From Methylococcaceae bacterium (GTDB taxonomy: Bacteria > Pseudomonadota > Gammaproteobacteria > Methylococcales > Methylomonadaceae), in NCBI GenBank assembly GCA_030699345.1, contig JAUYMX010000589.1, positions 1 to 10,090 of the forward strand: a DNA stretch of 10,090 bases, written 5' to 3'. The notes under the pieces were generated by a model. It worked only from the letters and a program-made list of their open reading frames with translations. It was not told where the DNA came from and ran no database searches. Positions 1 to 7,358 of this stretch are shown here, one piece after another; position 1 is the first letter of the stretch, and every line of letters begins with the position of its first letter. A program made the translations under genes and the position numbers.

Positions 1-504
1 GACAATTAACGTTTCTTCAGCATCAAGGAATGCTGTTTGCCATTCACCGTCGGCATCGCGTAAAAAATACTCAATTTTTAGAGAATCGGCACTGACCAAC
101 AGGTAATACTGCAAGCCAGGTATTTTTTGATACGCCAGCAACTTTTCGCGCCGATCAATCGCCATCGTGCTGGGCGATAAAACCTCAGCAATAAAGCAGG
201 GCTGTTCTTTGTAAGCATCGGCAATATCCTGACGATTGCATACCAACATCACATCAGGATAGTAATACGCCTTACCCTGCGCCAACCTTAGTTTCATGTC
301 GTTGACAAACACCCCGCAATGCCCGCCACGCGCAGCGGCACGCAATTGAAAGGCAATATTTAAAGTAATGCGATTATGGCGCTCACCAGCCCCCGCCATT
401 GCATAGAGCTGACCATCGACATATTCATGACGCACATCGGCTGTTAGCTCATAGGTTAAGTAATCCTGTTCACTTAAATAAGTCAGCTTGTGTAATAAAC
501 TCAT
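1..504 (-). CDS. Uma2 family endonuclease-fold protein (DUF820), 3' end outside window
   Basis: My own translation from the ATG at 504-502 gives 168 uninterrupted codons running off the left edge; the family is usually about 190 residues, so only a short C-terminal piece is missing. The protein shows the Uma2 pattern of the PD-(D/E)XK nuclease fold: RHEYVDGQLYAMAG (residues 25-38, with conserved Glu27), YYPDVMLVC (81-89, Asp84), EVLSPST (107-113, Glu107), then DRREKLLAYQKIPGLQYYLLV (117-137), which resembles the usual segment after the active site. The acidic residues are all present, so it looks intact. A good Shine-Dalgarno (AGGAGA) lies about 6 bases before the ATG and fixes the start. Uma2 proteins are common, often multicopy, and mostly uncharacterised; nuclease activity is inferred from the fold. 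It lies 50 bases downstream of the thioesterase gene on the same strand and may be cotranscribed, but no functional link is evident. Confidence 0.88.
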   Translation of the reverse strand, partial: MSLLHKLTYLSEQDYLTYELTADVRHEYVDGQLYAMAGAGERHNRITLNIAFQLRAAARGGHCGVFVNDMKLRLAQGKAYYYPDVMLVCNRQDIADAYKEQPCFIAEVLSPSTMAIDRREKLLAYQKIPGLQYYLLVSADSLKIEYFLRDADGEWQTAFLDAEETLIV

Positions 505-554
505 TGGACTCTCCTAAAACAAACAAGACAGATTGATTGACATAGTACCGGACT

Positions 555-968
555 CTACAAAATTCCCAATTTTTCCAATAACACCGCAGGCGATGCAAAG
601 CACATTTGCTGTGTTGCCATGTCGACCGCCACTTGAATGCTGTAGCCTTTAGTTAATCTTGCTCCTGACTGTTTATCGGTGATCAGGTAATTTATTTTCA
701 AGCGATTTTCCCATTCAACAATTTCTGCCCTGACGGTAATGATCTGTCTAAATGACGCCGGTTTTGCATAGCGAATTCTAAGATCAATCACCGGCCAAGC
801 GTAACCGGAATCGCGCATTTGCGGATAGTTGTAATTGATAGTGTCCAATAATGCGCAGCGAGCAATTTCAAAATACTTCGCGTAATGCCCATGCCAGACG
901 ATTTCCATCATGTCGACATCGTGGAAGGGAATTTCCAGGTCGATTGTGTAATGCAGTGTTTTAGTCAT
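555..968 (-). CDS. Acyl-CoA thioesterase, 4HBT-type hotdog fold
   Basis: This 137-residue protein has the size and pattern of single-domain 4-hydroxybenzoyl-CoA thioesterase/YbgC-type hotdog enzymes, which hydrolyse acyl-CoA or acyl-ACP thioesters in the cytoplasm. The signature region is FHDVDMMEIVWHGHYAKYFE (residues 15-34). By alignment with 4HBT, Asp19 takes the place of the catalytic aspartate, followed by the conserved H-x-x-Y-x-x-(Y/F) segment on the hotdog helix. The remainder (VIDLRIRYAKPASF, then VRAEIVEWENRLKINYLI) forms the beta-sheet. The wording of the motif recalls thioesterases of aryl polyene/xanthomonadin-type pigment clusters, but no such genes are nearby; that resemblance is from memory. 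The start codon overlaps the end of hyi by 8 bases (ATGACTAA) and has no clear Shine-Dalgarno, so translational coupling is likely. The substrate is unknown. Confidence 0.85.
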   Translation of the reverse strand: MTKTLHYTIDLEIPFHDVDMMEIVWHGHYAKYFEIARCALLDTINYNYPQMRDSGYAWPVIDLRIRYAKPASFRQIITVRAEIVEWENRLKINYLITDKQSGARLTKGYSIQVAVDMATQQMCFASPAVLLEKLGIL

Positions 969-1752
969 TTGCTTTATTTAATTGGCTCAGCAACCACGAC
1001 AAGCTATTAACAGTCCCTCCTATCGGCTTGTATTCCGCGCCGACCCAACCGGAGTAAGGTGCTTTTTCAATGGCTGAAAAGACCTCGACAAAATCAATCC
1101 GCCCTGTGCCGGGCTGACCACGACCGGGGCAATCGGCAAATTGAATATGGCCGATTTTGTCGGCATTTTGCAGAATAAACTCTGCCGGATTATCTGACAT
1201 CATTTGAGCGTGATAAATATCGTATTGCATTAATAGCTTGGGATTATTTTGCTGGTTCAGCACGTCCAACATCTGTGGTCCGGTGTTGATGATAAATCCC
1301 GGCATGTCACGGCTGTTGATGGCTTCAAATACAGTTTTGACAGCCAAGGGTGCAAAGGCTTGAGCCGCAAAGTTCAAGTTTTGTTGGAAAGTATCCAAAT
1401 ATTCATTTAGCCGATCTTGCTGTAAACAACGGCCTGGAAGCACGTTAATAACTTCCGGTTGTAATAGTTCGGCATAAGTGGCGGCTTGCGCAACGGCCTG
1501 TTTAAATTGCTCCCGTTTTTCCGGCACACACGCCAAACCCTCGCCGCCTTGTAATAAATCATCCGCGTCGACATTAAACAGCACCAGTTTAAGGCCGGTT
1601 TTATCAAGCGCCTGCTTAATCGCCGTTGCGCTTAACGAGTAAGGGAATTGCATTTCGACGGCTGCAAAACCCTGATCTTTGGCGGCTTGGAAACGCTCAA
1701 TCAGTGGCACTTCAGTAAACAACATGCTGAGGTTGGCCGAAAATTTAAGCAT
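961..1752 (-). CDS. hyi: Hydroxypyruvate isomerase
   Basis: Hyi interconverts hydroxypyruvate and tartronate semialdehyde in the cytoplasm, next to the reductase encoded upstream. The 263-residue protein matches E. coli Hyi along its whole length: N-terminal MLKFSANLSMLF, MPGF after the first active-site strand, QYDIYHAQ (176-183), DKIGHIQFADCPGRGQPGTG (198-217) and GWVGAEYKP (235-243). The two glutamates used for acid-base catalysis in this TIM-barrel family are at Glu143 (FEAIN) and Glu240 (AEYKP), the same spacing as in the E. coli enzyme. I chose ATG at 1752-1750 over a TTG four codons upstream because it gives the family N-terminus. The start overlaps the reductase stop by 8 bases (ATGCTTAA), and the 3' end overlaps the thioesterase start by 8 bases. 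No glyoxylate carboligase gene, the usual partner in enterobacterial clusters, is in the window. Confidence 0.95.
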   Translation of the reverse strand: MLKFSANLSMLFTEVPLIERFQAAKDQGFAAVEMQFPYSLSATAIKQALDKTGLKLVLFNVDADDLLQGGEGLACVPEKREQFKQAVAQAATYAELLQPEVINVLPGRCLQQDRLNEYLDTFQQNLNFAAQAFAPLAVKTVFEAINSRDMPGFIINTGPQMLDVLNQQNNPKLLMQYDIYHAQMMSDNPAEFILQNADKIGHIQFADCPGRGQPGTGRIDFVEVFSAIEKAPYSGWVGAEYKPIGGTVNSLSWLLSQLNKAND

Positions 1753-2629
1753 CAACGTCACCAAACAATTTAATCAATGTCGCAGGATCTTGTTCCAGAT
1801 AGCCATGACTGCCATGCAACTGCATCAACTGTGCTGCCAACCCGGACATGGGCGTCGCGCTGCCTTGTTGACTGGATAACTCGACCGCCATATTTAAATC
1901 TTTCAATAAAGTCTTCACCCGCCATTTCACCGGCTCAAAAGTATTGGTCGCCATTTCCGGCCCGGCGATTTGTAGGGGTTTGGAATCGGCAAAACCGCCA
2001 GCCAGTGCGACAGGTATTTGCGAAGCATCGACGCCAGCTTTTTTAGCCAGCGCCATCATTTCGGCAATCACCAGCATATTGCAGCCGACAATCATCTGGT
2101 TACATATCTTGGTGACCTGGCCGCTGCCGACCTCACCCATGTGCGTTAATTGCTTATACAACGGCGCCAGCACTAATCGCGCGACAGCAATATTGTCAGC
2201 ACTGCCACCGGCCATAATCGCCAGCGTGCCTTGTTCCGCACCCGCAACACCGCCGGATACCGGCGCATCGACCCAACCCATCGCGCAATGCTTTTGCAGT
2301 AAATCCGCCAAGTGCCGGGTGTTGTCCGGATGAATGCTCGATAAATCAATCAATAATTTACCCGCAGAACCATGCGGCAAAATATGTTCTCGCACCACGG
2401 ATTCAACGACGTTGGTATCAGCCAAACACAGCAAAATAACATCGGAGCGCTGTACCAACTCGGCAATGGCGTCACAGGCTTGTGCGCCCGCAGCAACGAC
2501 TTCGGTCAATTTGTCCGGGCTGCGGTTCCATACGTTAACGGTAAATCCTGCGGCAAGCAGTCGTAAGGTCATCGGTTTGCCCATCAGGCCGATACCGATA
2601 AAACCCAGCGTGTATGTTTTTTCTAACAT
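1745..2629 (-). CDS. glxR: 2-hydroxy-3-oxopropionate (tartronate semialdehyde) reductase
   Basis: This 294-residue protein belongs to the beta-hydroxyacid dehydrogenase family; with hyi next door it most likely reduces tartronate semialdehyde to D-glycerate with NAD(P)H. The N-terminal Rossmann motif GFIGIGLMGKPM spans residues 9-20, followed by NRSP (35-38) at the end of the second strand, where the family's cofactor choice is set. The substrate-binding signature DAPVSGGVAGAEQGTLAIM is at 121-139. The catalytic lysine is Lys174 within GSGQVTKICNQM. The C-terminal helical domain is full length. It is the first gene of the overlapping minus-strand cluster. The ATG at 2629 has no strong Shine-Dalgarno, but it gives the expected N-terminus just before the Rossmann strand. 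A 3-hydroxyisobutyrate dehydrogenase role is the main alternative; the pairing with hyi favours the reductase. The symbol could equally be garR. Confidence 0.9.
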   Translation of the reverse strand: MLEKTYTLGFIGIGLMGKPMTLRLLAAGFTVNVWNRSPDKLTEVVAAGAQACDAIAELVQRSDVILLCLADTNVVESVVREHILPHGSAGKLLIDLSSIHPDNTRHLADLLQKHCAMGWVDAPVSGGVAGAEQGTLAIMAGGSADNIAVARLVLAPLYKQLTHMGEVGSGQVTKICNQMIVGCNMLVIAEMMALAKKAGVDASQIPVALAGGFADSKPLQIAGPEMATNTFEPVKWRVKTLLKDLNMAVELSSQQGSATPMSGLAAQLMQLHGSHGYLEQDPATLIKLFGDVDA

Positions 2630-2734
2630 GGATTTAAGTGTGTGCGGTTAAATTGCAGTGGATTAGGCCAAATATGTTGGCTAACTTCAAGTGCCGTCTA
2701 TCGCGGGGGAATTTTTTAACAGGCGTAAAAACAA

Positions 2735-2767
2735 AAACGGGTGCAATGAAACCCATTGCACCCGTTT
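2735..2767 (-). terminator. Intrinsic terminator of the SmbP-like gene
   Basis: A perfect 14-bp inverted repeat (2735-2748 and 2754-2767, arms reading AAACGGGTGCAATG) encloses a 5-base loop. On the minus strand the stem is followed by a U-rich tail (TTGTTTTTACG). It begins 20 bases after the stop of the histidine-rich protein gene and separates that gene from the reductase-isomerase cluster downstream, so the cluster should have its own promoter between about 2630 and 2735. I could not identify one convincingly. Confidence 0.9.
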
Positions 2768-2786
2768 CGATGGTGACTGGTTTAAC

Positions 2787-3131
2787 TTATTGTTCGATAG
2801 ATTGACGCAAATGCGCGCTGGCTTCTTGAGCGTGATTGGCTGATACATCAGCATGGCCTTTTTTGGCATGCTCAACGGCTTCTTTTAAATGTTTAACCGC
2901 AGTAGTGGTATGAACATGCGCTTCAGCATGGTCTTTTTCCGCTGCTTCTGCGTGCTTCAATGCCTCTTCAGCGTGTTTAAGAGCTTGCTCGGCATGACCA
3001 TCTTGACCATGTGCAGCGGCAGACGCGGCATGCTCTAATGCCAAGGCAGTGTGATGCTCAGAAGCGCTGGCGCCAGCATTTAAGCCCAGTGCTAATGCAC
3101 CTAATAAAACAGCAGTATATTGAGTTTTCAT
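2787..3131 (-). CDS. SmbP-like histidine-rich periplasmic metal-binding protein
   Basis: The 114-residue product begins with a signal peptide (MKTQY, then a hydrophobic stretch to about residue 20) and a likely cleavage site after Ala23 (ASA|SEHH), so the mature protein should be periplasmic. The mature part is rich in Ala, His, Glu and Lys, has 15 histidines and no cysteine, and should be almost wholly helical. Histidines recur every seven residues: 27-34-41, then 46-53-60-(Asp67)-74-81-88, then 93-100-107. Two five-residue steps, at GQDG (42-45) and KKG (90-92), probably mark turns between helices. This matches the heptad-repeat design of SmbP from Nitrosomonas europaea, a small protein that binds copper and other divalent metals. 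Copper or nickel handling is therefore inferred. A Shine-Dalgarno (AAGGA) sits 9 bases upstream, and the gene ends in its own terminator, so it is probably monocistronic. It is divergent from ggt. Confidence 0.85.
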   Translation of the reverse strand: MKTQYTAVLLGALALGLNAGASASEHHTALALEHAASAAAHGQDGHAEQALKHAEEALKHAEAAEKDHAEAHVHTTTAVKHLKEAVEHAKKGHADVSANHAQEASAHLRQSIEQ

Positions 3132-3173
3132 AACGGCATATCCTTGATTTATAGTTTTATATTTAAGTTAAAA

Positions 3174-3217
3174 CCTCGATGGTATATCTAAATTTTCGAG
3201 GCTCATCAGGTATACCA
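3174..3217. promoter_or_regulatory. Overlapping inverted repeats in the smbP-ggt divergent intergenic region
   Basis: The 198 bases between the two divergent genes contain CCTCGA (3174-3179) paired with TCGAGG (3196-3201), and TGGTATA (3180-3186) paired with TATACCA (3211-3217). The arms interleave, so the two hairpins would be mutually exclusive in RNA, or the arms could be operator half-sites in DNA. They lie 40-90 bases upstream of the SmbP-like start codon, where its promoter is expected. TATAAA-like and TATACC-like hexamers occur there, but no clear -35 element lets me choose one. The regulator and function are unknown, and short repeats like these can arise by chance. Confidence 0.3.
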
Positions 3218-3329
3218 CATCATTTAGTTCGCATGCAATACCATTTTTAAACTCACTGGCCCACTCTCTTAAAACGGCTGCGGTATGGTTTAATAAATCC
3301 AATTTTTCAGTGTCTACAAAGAGGGATCC

Positions 3330-4991
3330 ATGTTAAGAAAAACGCTAGTTGTGCTGCTGCTTGTCTGGCAATCGCAGGCCATTGCTGATGGCAAAGCGGC
3401 TATTGCCAGCGCCAACCCATTAGCCACCGCCGCCGGATTTGAAATTTTGGCTAAGGGTGGCAATGTATTTGACGCGGCGGTGGCGGTAAGTGCGGCCTTG
3501 GCCGTCGTGGAGCCTTCGGGAGCGACCTTAGGCGGTGGCGGTTATTTATTGCTACACCGCGCCAGCGATAACTTTGAAACCATGATCGATGCGCGTGAGC
3601 GCGCGCCGCTAGCCGCACATAAAGACATGTTTTTAGATAAAACCGGCAAGCTTGACGCCAAACAACCGCTGGATGGCGCATTAGCCGCTGCGATTCCCGG
3701 TTTGCCTGCGGGCTTGGTGCATTTATCGGAAAAATACGGCCGCTTGCCGCTGGCTGATGCCTTGCTTCCGGCAATTCGCTTGGCACAAAACGGTTTTGCC
3801 ATCGGCGAAATACACCGCAAGCTGCTTAAATTCAGGGCTGACGTCCTGAAAAAAGATCCGCAGACCGCGCGCATTTTCTTAAGTAACGGCGACATCCCCG
3901 CGTCTTACTCGATACTAAAACAACCCGAGTTAGCTAATACACTCAAGCAAATCGCCGCATCCGGCCGAGATGGTTTTTATAGCGGCGACGTTGCTGAAAA
4001 TTTGGTCAATGCCGTCAGCAAAGCGGGCGGCATCTGGACTCAGCAAGATCTTGACAGCTATCAAGTCATCGAACGCGAGCCGGTAAAAGGCGACTACCAC
4101 GGTATAAAAATCACCAGCGCCGCACCGTCTTCTTCTGGCGGCATTACCTTAATCGAAGCCTTAAACATTCTTTCCGGGTACGATTTAAAAACGCTGGATG
4201 CCGCCACACGCAAGCATTTAGTAGCAGCCGCACTGCAACGGGCTTATCACGACCGTATTTTATATTTGGGCGATCCAGCGTTTGTTGAACTGCCTACCCA
4301 GCGTTTGTTAAGCGCAGAATACGCCGCCGGACTTCGCAGCAGCATACGTTTAGATAAAGCCCTGCCCAGTGCAGAGCTGTCCGGCGACATCCTGCCACCA
4401 TCTCAAGGCACTCACACCACGCATTTTTCAATTATTGATGAGCAAGGCAACCGGGTTGCCGCCACGCTCAGCGTTAATTTCCCGTTTGGGGCAGGCTTAG
4501 TTGCTGGCGATACCGGTGTTCTACTCAACGATCAAATGGACGATTTTGCCAGTCTGCCCGGCACTGCCAATGGTTACGGCTTGGTGGGCGGCGTTGCTAA
4601 TACCATCGCCCCAGGCAAACGCATGCTATCCAACATGACCCCGACCTTTCTTGAGGATGGCCAGCGCGTGGCGGCTTTAGGCACGCCAGGCGGCAGTCGT
4701 ATCATTTCCATGGTGTTGCTGGCGACCCTGGACTTTGCCGAAGGTAAAGGACCGGACGCCTGGGTGAATAGCCCACGCTATCACCATCAGTTTTTGCCCG
4801 ATGTGCTGGAATATGAACAAGATGCCATCGCGCCCGCGGAAGCCGCCAAACTCAAGGCAATGGGTTATCAATTAAAGCCTGCTCGCTATAGATATGGCGA
4901 CATGCAGGCCGTGCAATGGCACAAAACCACCCATGAATTAAGCGCTGCCAGTGATCGGCGCGGTGAAGGCCGGGCGGTGGTTGGACAATAA
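3330..4991 (+). CDS. ggt: Gamma-glutamyltransferase (glutathione hydrolase) proenzyme
   Basis: GGT is an N-terminal nucleophile enzyme that cleaves glutathione and other gamma-glutamyl compounds or transfers the glutamyl group to acceptors, normally in the periplasm. The 553-residue proenzyme has a signal peptide (likely cleavage AIA|DG after residue 19). The self-cleavage site precedes Thr363 in GTHTTHFS, which gives a small subunit of 191 residues, close to that of E. coli. Substrate-binding positions match the E. coli enzyme: Arg89 (DARERAP), Asn383 (20 residues after the nucleophile, as in E. coli), Gln402 and Asp405 (NDQMDDF), Ser434 (LSNMTPT, with Asn435 where E. coli has a second Ser) and GTPGGSRI (451-458). 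The lid-loop sequence after QMDDF (PGTANGYGLVGG) is present. GAGG five bases upstream supports the ATG. The gene appears intact, stands alone, and is divergent from the SmbP-like gene. Confidence 0.97.
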   Translation: MLRKTLVVLLLVWQSQAIADGKAAIASANPLATAAGFEILAKGGNVFDAAVAVSAALAVVEPSGATLGGGGYLLLHRASDNFETMIDARERAPLAAHKDMFLDKTGKLDAKQPLDGALAAAIPGLPAGLVHLSEKYGRLPLADALLPAIRLAQNGFAIGEIHRKLLKFRADVLKKDPQTARIFLSNGDIPASYSILKQPELANTLKQIAASGRDGFYSGDVAENLVNAVSKAGGIWTQQDLDSYQVIEREPVKGDYHGIKITSAAPSSSGGITLIEALNILSGYDLKTLDAATRKHLVAAALQRAYHDRILYLGDPAFVELPTQRLLSAEYAAGLRSSIRLDKALPSAELSGDILPPSQGTHTTHFSIIDEQGNRVAATLSVNFPFGAGLVAGDTGVLLNDQMDDFASLPGTANGYGLVGGVANTIAPGKRMLSNMTPTFLEDGQRVAALGTPGGSRIISMVLLATLDFAEGKGPDAWVNSPRYHHQFLPDVLEYEQDAIAPAEAAKLKAMGYQLKPARYRYGDMQAVQWHKTTHELSAASDRRGEGRAVVGQ

Positions 4992-5004
4992 GCACCTAAG
5001 AATG

Positions 5005-5044
5005 CCGTTTGAGTTGAGGCTGTTGAAAGTCTCAGCTCAAACGG
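5005..5044 (+). terminator. Hairpin after ggt, terminator-like but without a U-tract
   Basis: Starting 13 bases after the ggt stop, arms 5005-5020 and 5029-5044 (outer part CCGTTTGAG/CTCAAACGG) can form a 16-bp RNA stem with two G-U pairs and an 8-base loop. Neither strand has a T-run after the stem, so it is not a classical intrinsic terminator. It could stabilise the 3' end of the ggt message, terminate weakly, or work with Rho. Confidence 0.5.
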
Positions 5045-5178
5045 GGTGTTGCAAAACTTACCTGCCGTTTATGGTTACAGGCTGGAATAAGTTGAACTAA
5101 GCTTTAGAAGGTAACAAAGGGGCGTTGTCTTAAGGCAACTTATCTACGTTTTCATAAACTCTATAACTTACAGCCGCC

Positions 5179-5511
5179 ATGGAAATAGAATCAAAATTTA
5201 GCTTAAGCCAACTGCAATCCATCAACGAACAGTCCATGATGTATACCTGTGCCTGCCCGGCCCAGGTCAGTGTCCAAATGATCAATTTGCGTAAACTATT
5301 CAAATATCAATACGCTTGTTTAGACAAACCATCCGACGACGATGTACAGCAAGTGGTTCATCAACGCATTGCCGAGGCCAGCATTAAAGCGCATCAAACC
5401 CTGGAGGATTGTTTAAATGAAATTTTGGATTTGGAAGGTTGGGACCGCTCAACGCTTACCATGCCGACCGGTTTACGGCAATTGATAGAAAAATCCCTTG
5501 ATGAAAATTGA
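5179..5511 (+). CDS. Small conserved-looking protein of unknown function with a CxCP motif
   Basis: I do not recognise this 110-residue protein. It has no signal peptide or membrane segment and should be a soluble, mostly helical cytoplasmic protein. Visible features are MYTCACPAQVSVQMINLRKL (20-40), with Cys24 and Cys26 as a CxC pair followed by Pro, and a further Cys47 and Cys78. An acidic patch SDDDV (52-56) precedes an amphipathic helical stretch, and the C-terminal part contains LEGWDRSTLTMP. Two or more of the cysteines could bind a metal or be redox active, but that is only a suggestion. The frame is open and codon use looks coding. The Shine-Dalgarno before the ATG is weak (CAGCCGCC); a TATAAC hexamer about 20 bases upstream could be a -10 element. 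It stands 187 bases after ggt, beyond the hairpin, and converges on the ABC transporter gene with 21 bases between stops. Confidence 0.65.
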   Translation: MEIESKFSLSQLQSINEQSMMYTCACPAQVSVQMINLRKLFKYQYACLDKPSDDDVQQVVHQRIAEASIKAHQTLEDCLNEILDLEGWDRSTLTMPTGLRQLIEKSLDEN

Positions 5512-5532
5512 TCAGTTAGCCTGCTTCAAGCG

Positions 5533-7326
5533 TTACTCCGGCAAAAATCCCCCAGCCTGCATAGACCATAACCGATGGTAAAACCCCTGCAACGCTAACA
5601 ATTCATCATGACTGCCATCTTCAACAATGCGGCCATTATCGAACACCAAAATACGATCGAGATGGGCAATAGTCGATAGCCTATGCGCCACCGCAATGAC
5701 GGTTTTACGGCCCATCGCGCGATCAAGATTTTCCTGAATGGTTTTTTCGGTGACCGAATCCAGGCTCGAAGTGGCCTCATCGAGTATCAGAATCGGCGCG
5801 TCTTTAAGCATTACTCGTGCGATGGTTATACGTTGCCGCTGACCGCCGGACAGCTTGACGCCGCGTTCGCCGACCAGGGAATCGTAGCCCTCGGTTATAT
5901 CGCGAATAAACTCATCGGCATGGGCCATTTTCGCGGCGGCAGCGATTTCAGTGTCGCTGGAATCCAACTTGCCGTAGCCGATATTTTCCTTAAGACTACG
6001 ATGAAACAGGCTGGGATCTTGCGGAATCAGGCTGATTTGCTCATGCAAAGAATCCTGGGTAACGCCCATGATGTCAGTACCATCAATCAAAATTTGCCCA
6101 CCCTGCGGCTCGAAATTGCGCAGCATCAGATTCACGAACGTCGATTTACCGGAGCCTGAAAAGCCTACCAGGCCAACTCGTTGCCCCGGTTCGATTACCA
6201 CACTCAGGCCATCGAAGACCGGCTGCGCCGCATCATAACCAAACTGCACATGTCGAAATTCTATCCGTCCTTGAGTGATCTGTAGAGGTTGCGCATCCGG
6301 CGCATCGACAATTTCGTGCGGACGAATGATGGTATCAACGCCATTGGCGACATTGCCGACGTATTCGAAAAACTCCAAAAAGCGCCGGGTCAGATTGCGA
6401 GCGTCGTTGATAATCAGCAAGGCCAAGCCCACGCTCATCGTAAAATCGCCGACCGTAATCAGGCCGCCGTCCCACAACGTCAACGCGTAATAAACTGTGC
6501 CCAACTTAAGCGATGCCGCGGCAATAAATTGAAACCAGCGCACCCGCTCCATATACCAAAACGTGCGCCGCCCGGCCTGCACCTCGGTTTCCAGAAAGCC
6601 ATTGAGATATTGCCGCTCGAAGCCAAGCCGGGCAAACAGTTTGGCGTTGAGAATATTGGTCACTGCATCGACAATCTTGCCGTTGACCAGACTGCGCGTG
6701 GCCGCGTAATTTTGCGCATAGGGCTGGCAACGGGTCGCCATAAAGTAAGAGCTAAGCACGTAAACAAATACCCAACCCGCAACGAATAAGCCTAAACCTT
6801 GATGCACGCCAAGCAGCAAAGTAATCGACACGGCAAATGTCACCATAATCGGCCAGAAATCCGCGATCACTGACCACACGGTATGATTGACGCTCATCGC
6901 CGTCTCGCTAATGCGATGCGCCAGTCCACCCGCGAAGTGATTACCGAAATAACGCACGGAGTGATATTGCAAATAGGCGAACAGATTTTGCGTGGTGCGC
7001 TGCCGCAAGCGCGGCCCCATGGTAATCAACACCGCGCCGCTAGCCCGGCTGAAAATAATTTCCGCCAGCGCCAGTCCTGCAAGAAACAGCAACGGCCCGC
7101 GCAACGTCTCCAACACCGGCCCACCCGCCAACTGCGCAACACCGTCCATAATGGCCTTCACCGCGTACGGCACCAAAATATTCGCCGCCGCCTGTCCGGT
7201 TTCCAAAAACACCATCAGCAACATCAACCAGCGAAAGTGGCTCATACAATAAAGTATGAATTTAACCGTACTAGCCGGTAAGTCGGGTGCCGCCGCGGCG
7301 CGTTGGAATTTGAGGGATTTGGGCAT
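5533..7326 (-). CDS. ABC transporter half-exporter (fused permease and ATP-binding domain)
   Basis: The 597-residue protein has the classic exporter half-transporter layout and should work as a homo- or heterodimer in the inner membrane. The N-terminal part (about 25-320) carries the type I exporter membrane domain with about six hydrophobic segments, for instance FRWLMLLMVFLE near 31-42 and PLLFLAGLALAEIIF near 78-92. The nucleotide-binding domain starts near residue 353 and is complete: Walker A GFSGSGKST (388-396), Q-loop LIPQDPSLFH, signature LSGGQRQR (492-499), Walker B ILILDEATSSLD with Asp516 and catalytic Glu517, and switch His548 (AVAHRLS). The family includes MsbA-like lipid flippases and multidrug or peptide exporters; the sequence does not tell me the substrate. 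No second half-transporter or membrane-fusion gene is adjacent. The start has no obvious Shine-Dalgarno, but a perfect -10 box lies 33 bases upstream. Confidence 0.93.
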   Translation of the reverse strand: MPKSLKFQRAAAAPDLPASTVKFILYCMSHFRWLMLLMVFLETGQAAANILVPYAVKAIMDGVAQLAGGPVLETLRGPLLFLAGLALAEIIFSRASGAVLITMGPRLRQRTTQNLFAYLQYHSVRYFGNHFAGGLAHRISETAMSVNHTVWSVIADFWPIMVTFAVSITLLLGVHQGLGLFVAGWVFVYVLSSYFMATRCQPYAQNYAATRSLVNGKIVDAVTNILNAKLFARLGFERQYLNGFLETEVQAGRRTFWYMERVRWFQFIAAASLKLGTVYYALTLWDGGLITVGDFTMSVGLALLIINDARNLTRRFLEFFEYVGNVANGVDTIIRPHEIVDAPDAQPLQITQGRIEFRHVQFGYDAAQPVFDGLSVVIEPGQRVGLVGFSGSGKSTFVNLMLRNFEPQGGQILIDGTDIMGVTQDSLHEQISLIPQDPSLFHRSLKENIGYGKLDSSDTEIAAAAKMAHADEFIRDITEGYDSLVGERGVKLSGGQRQRITIARVMLKDAPILILDEATSSLDSVTEKTIQENLDRAMGRKTVIAVAHRLSTIAHLDRILVFDNGRIVEDGSHDELLALQGFYHRLWSMQAGGFLPE

Positions 7327-7358
7327 GAGTAGTAACTGATAGGTTATGAGTTAGCGCC

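Noticed and set aside
1753..1764. Upstream TTG start for the hydroxypyruvate isomerase (four extra residues)
   Set aside because: The ATG at 1752 gives the family N-terminus MLKFSANLSMLF and the catalytic glutamates then fall at the same numbers as in E. coli Hyi; the TTG extension adds nothing conserved.
1777..2651. Several plus-strand frames of 64-129 codons opposite the reductase gene
   Set aside because: All are shadows of the tartronate semialdehyde reductase, which is complete and well matched to its family.
3451..3895. Two overlapping minus-strand frames of 111 and 117 codons inside ggt
   Set aside because: Both are antisense to the N-terminal region of an intact gamma-glutamyltransferase and show no protein-family features.
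5683..6159. 158-codon open frame on the plus strand opposite the ABC transporter
   Set aside because: It lies wholly antisense to the nucleotide-binding domain, whose Walker and signature motifs are certain; its translation has no recognisable domain.
6289..6789. 166-codon open frame on the plus strand opposite the ABC transporter membrane domain
   Set aside because: Antisense shadow of a firmly identified gene, with a composition (Arg, Gln, His, Ala rich) typical of such shadows.
5533..7326. Naming the exporter MsbA (lipid A flippase)
   Set aside because: All motifs are common to type I ABC exporters in general; no neighbouring lpxK or lipid A gene supports that specific role.
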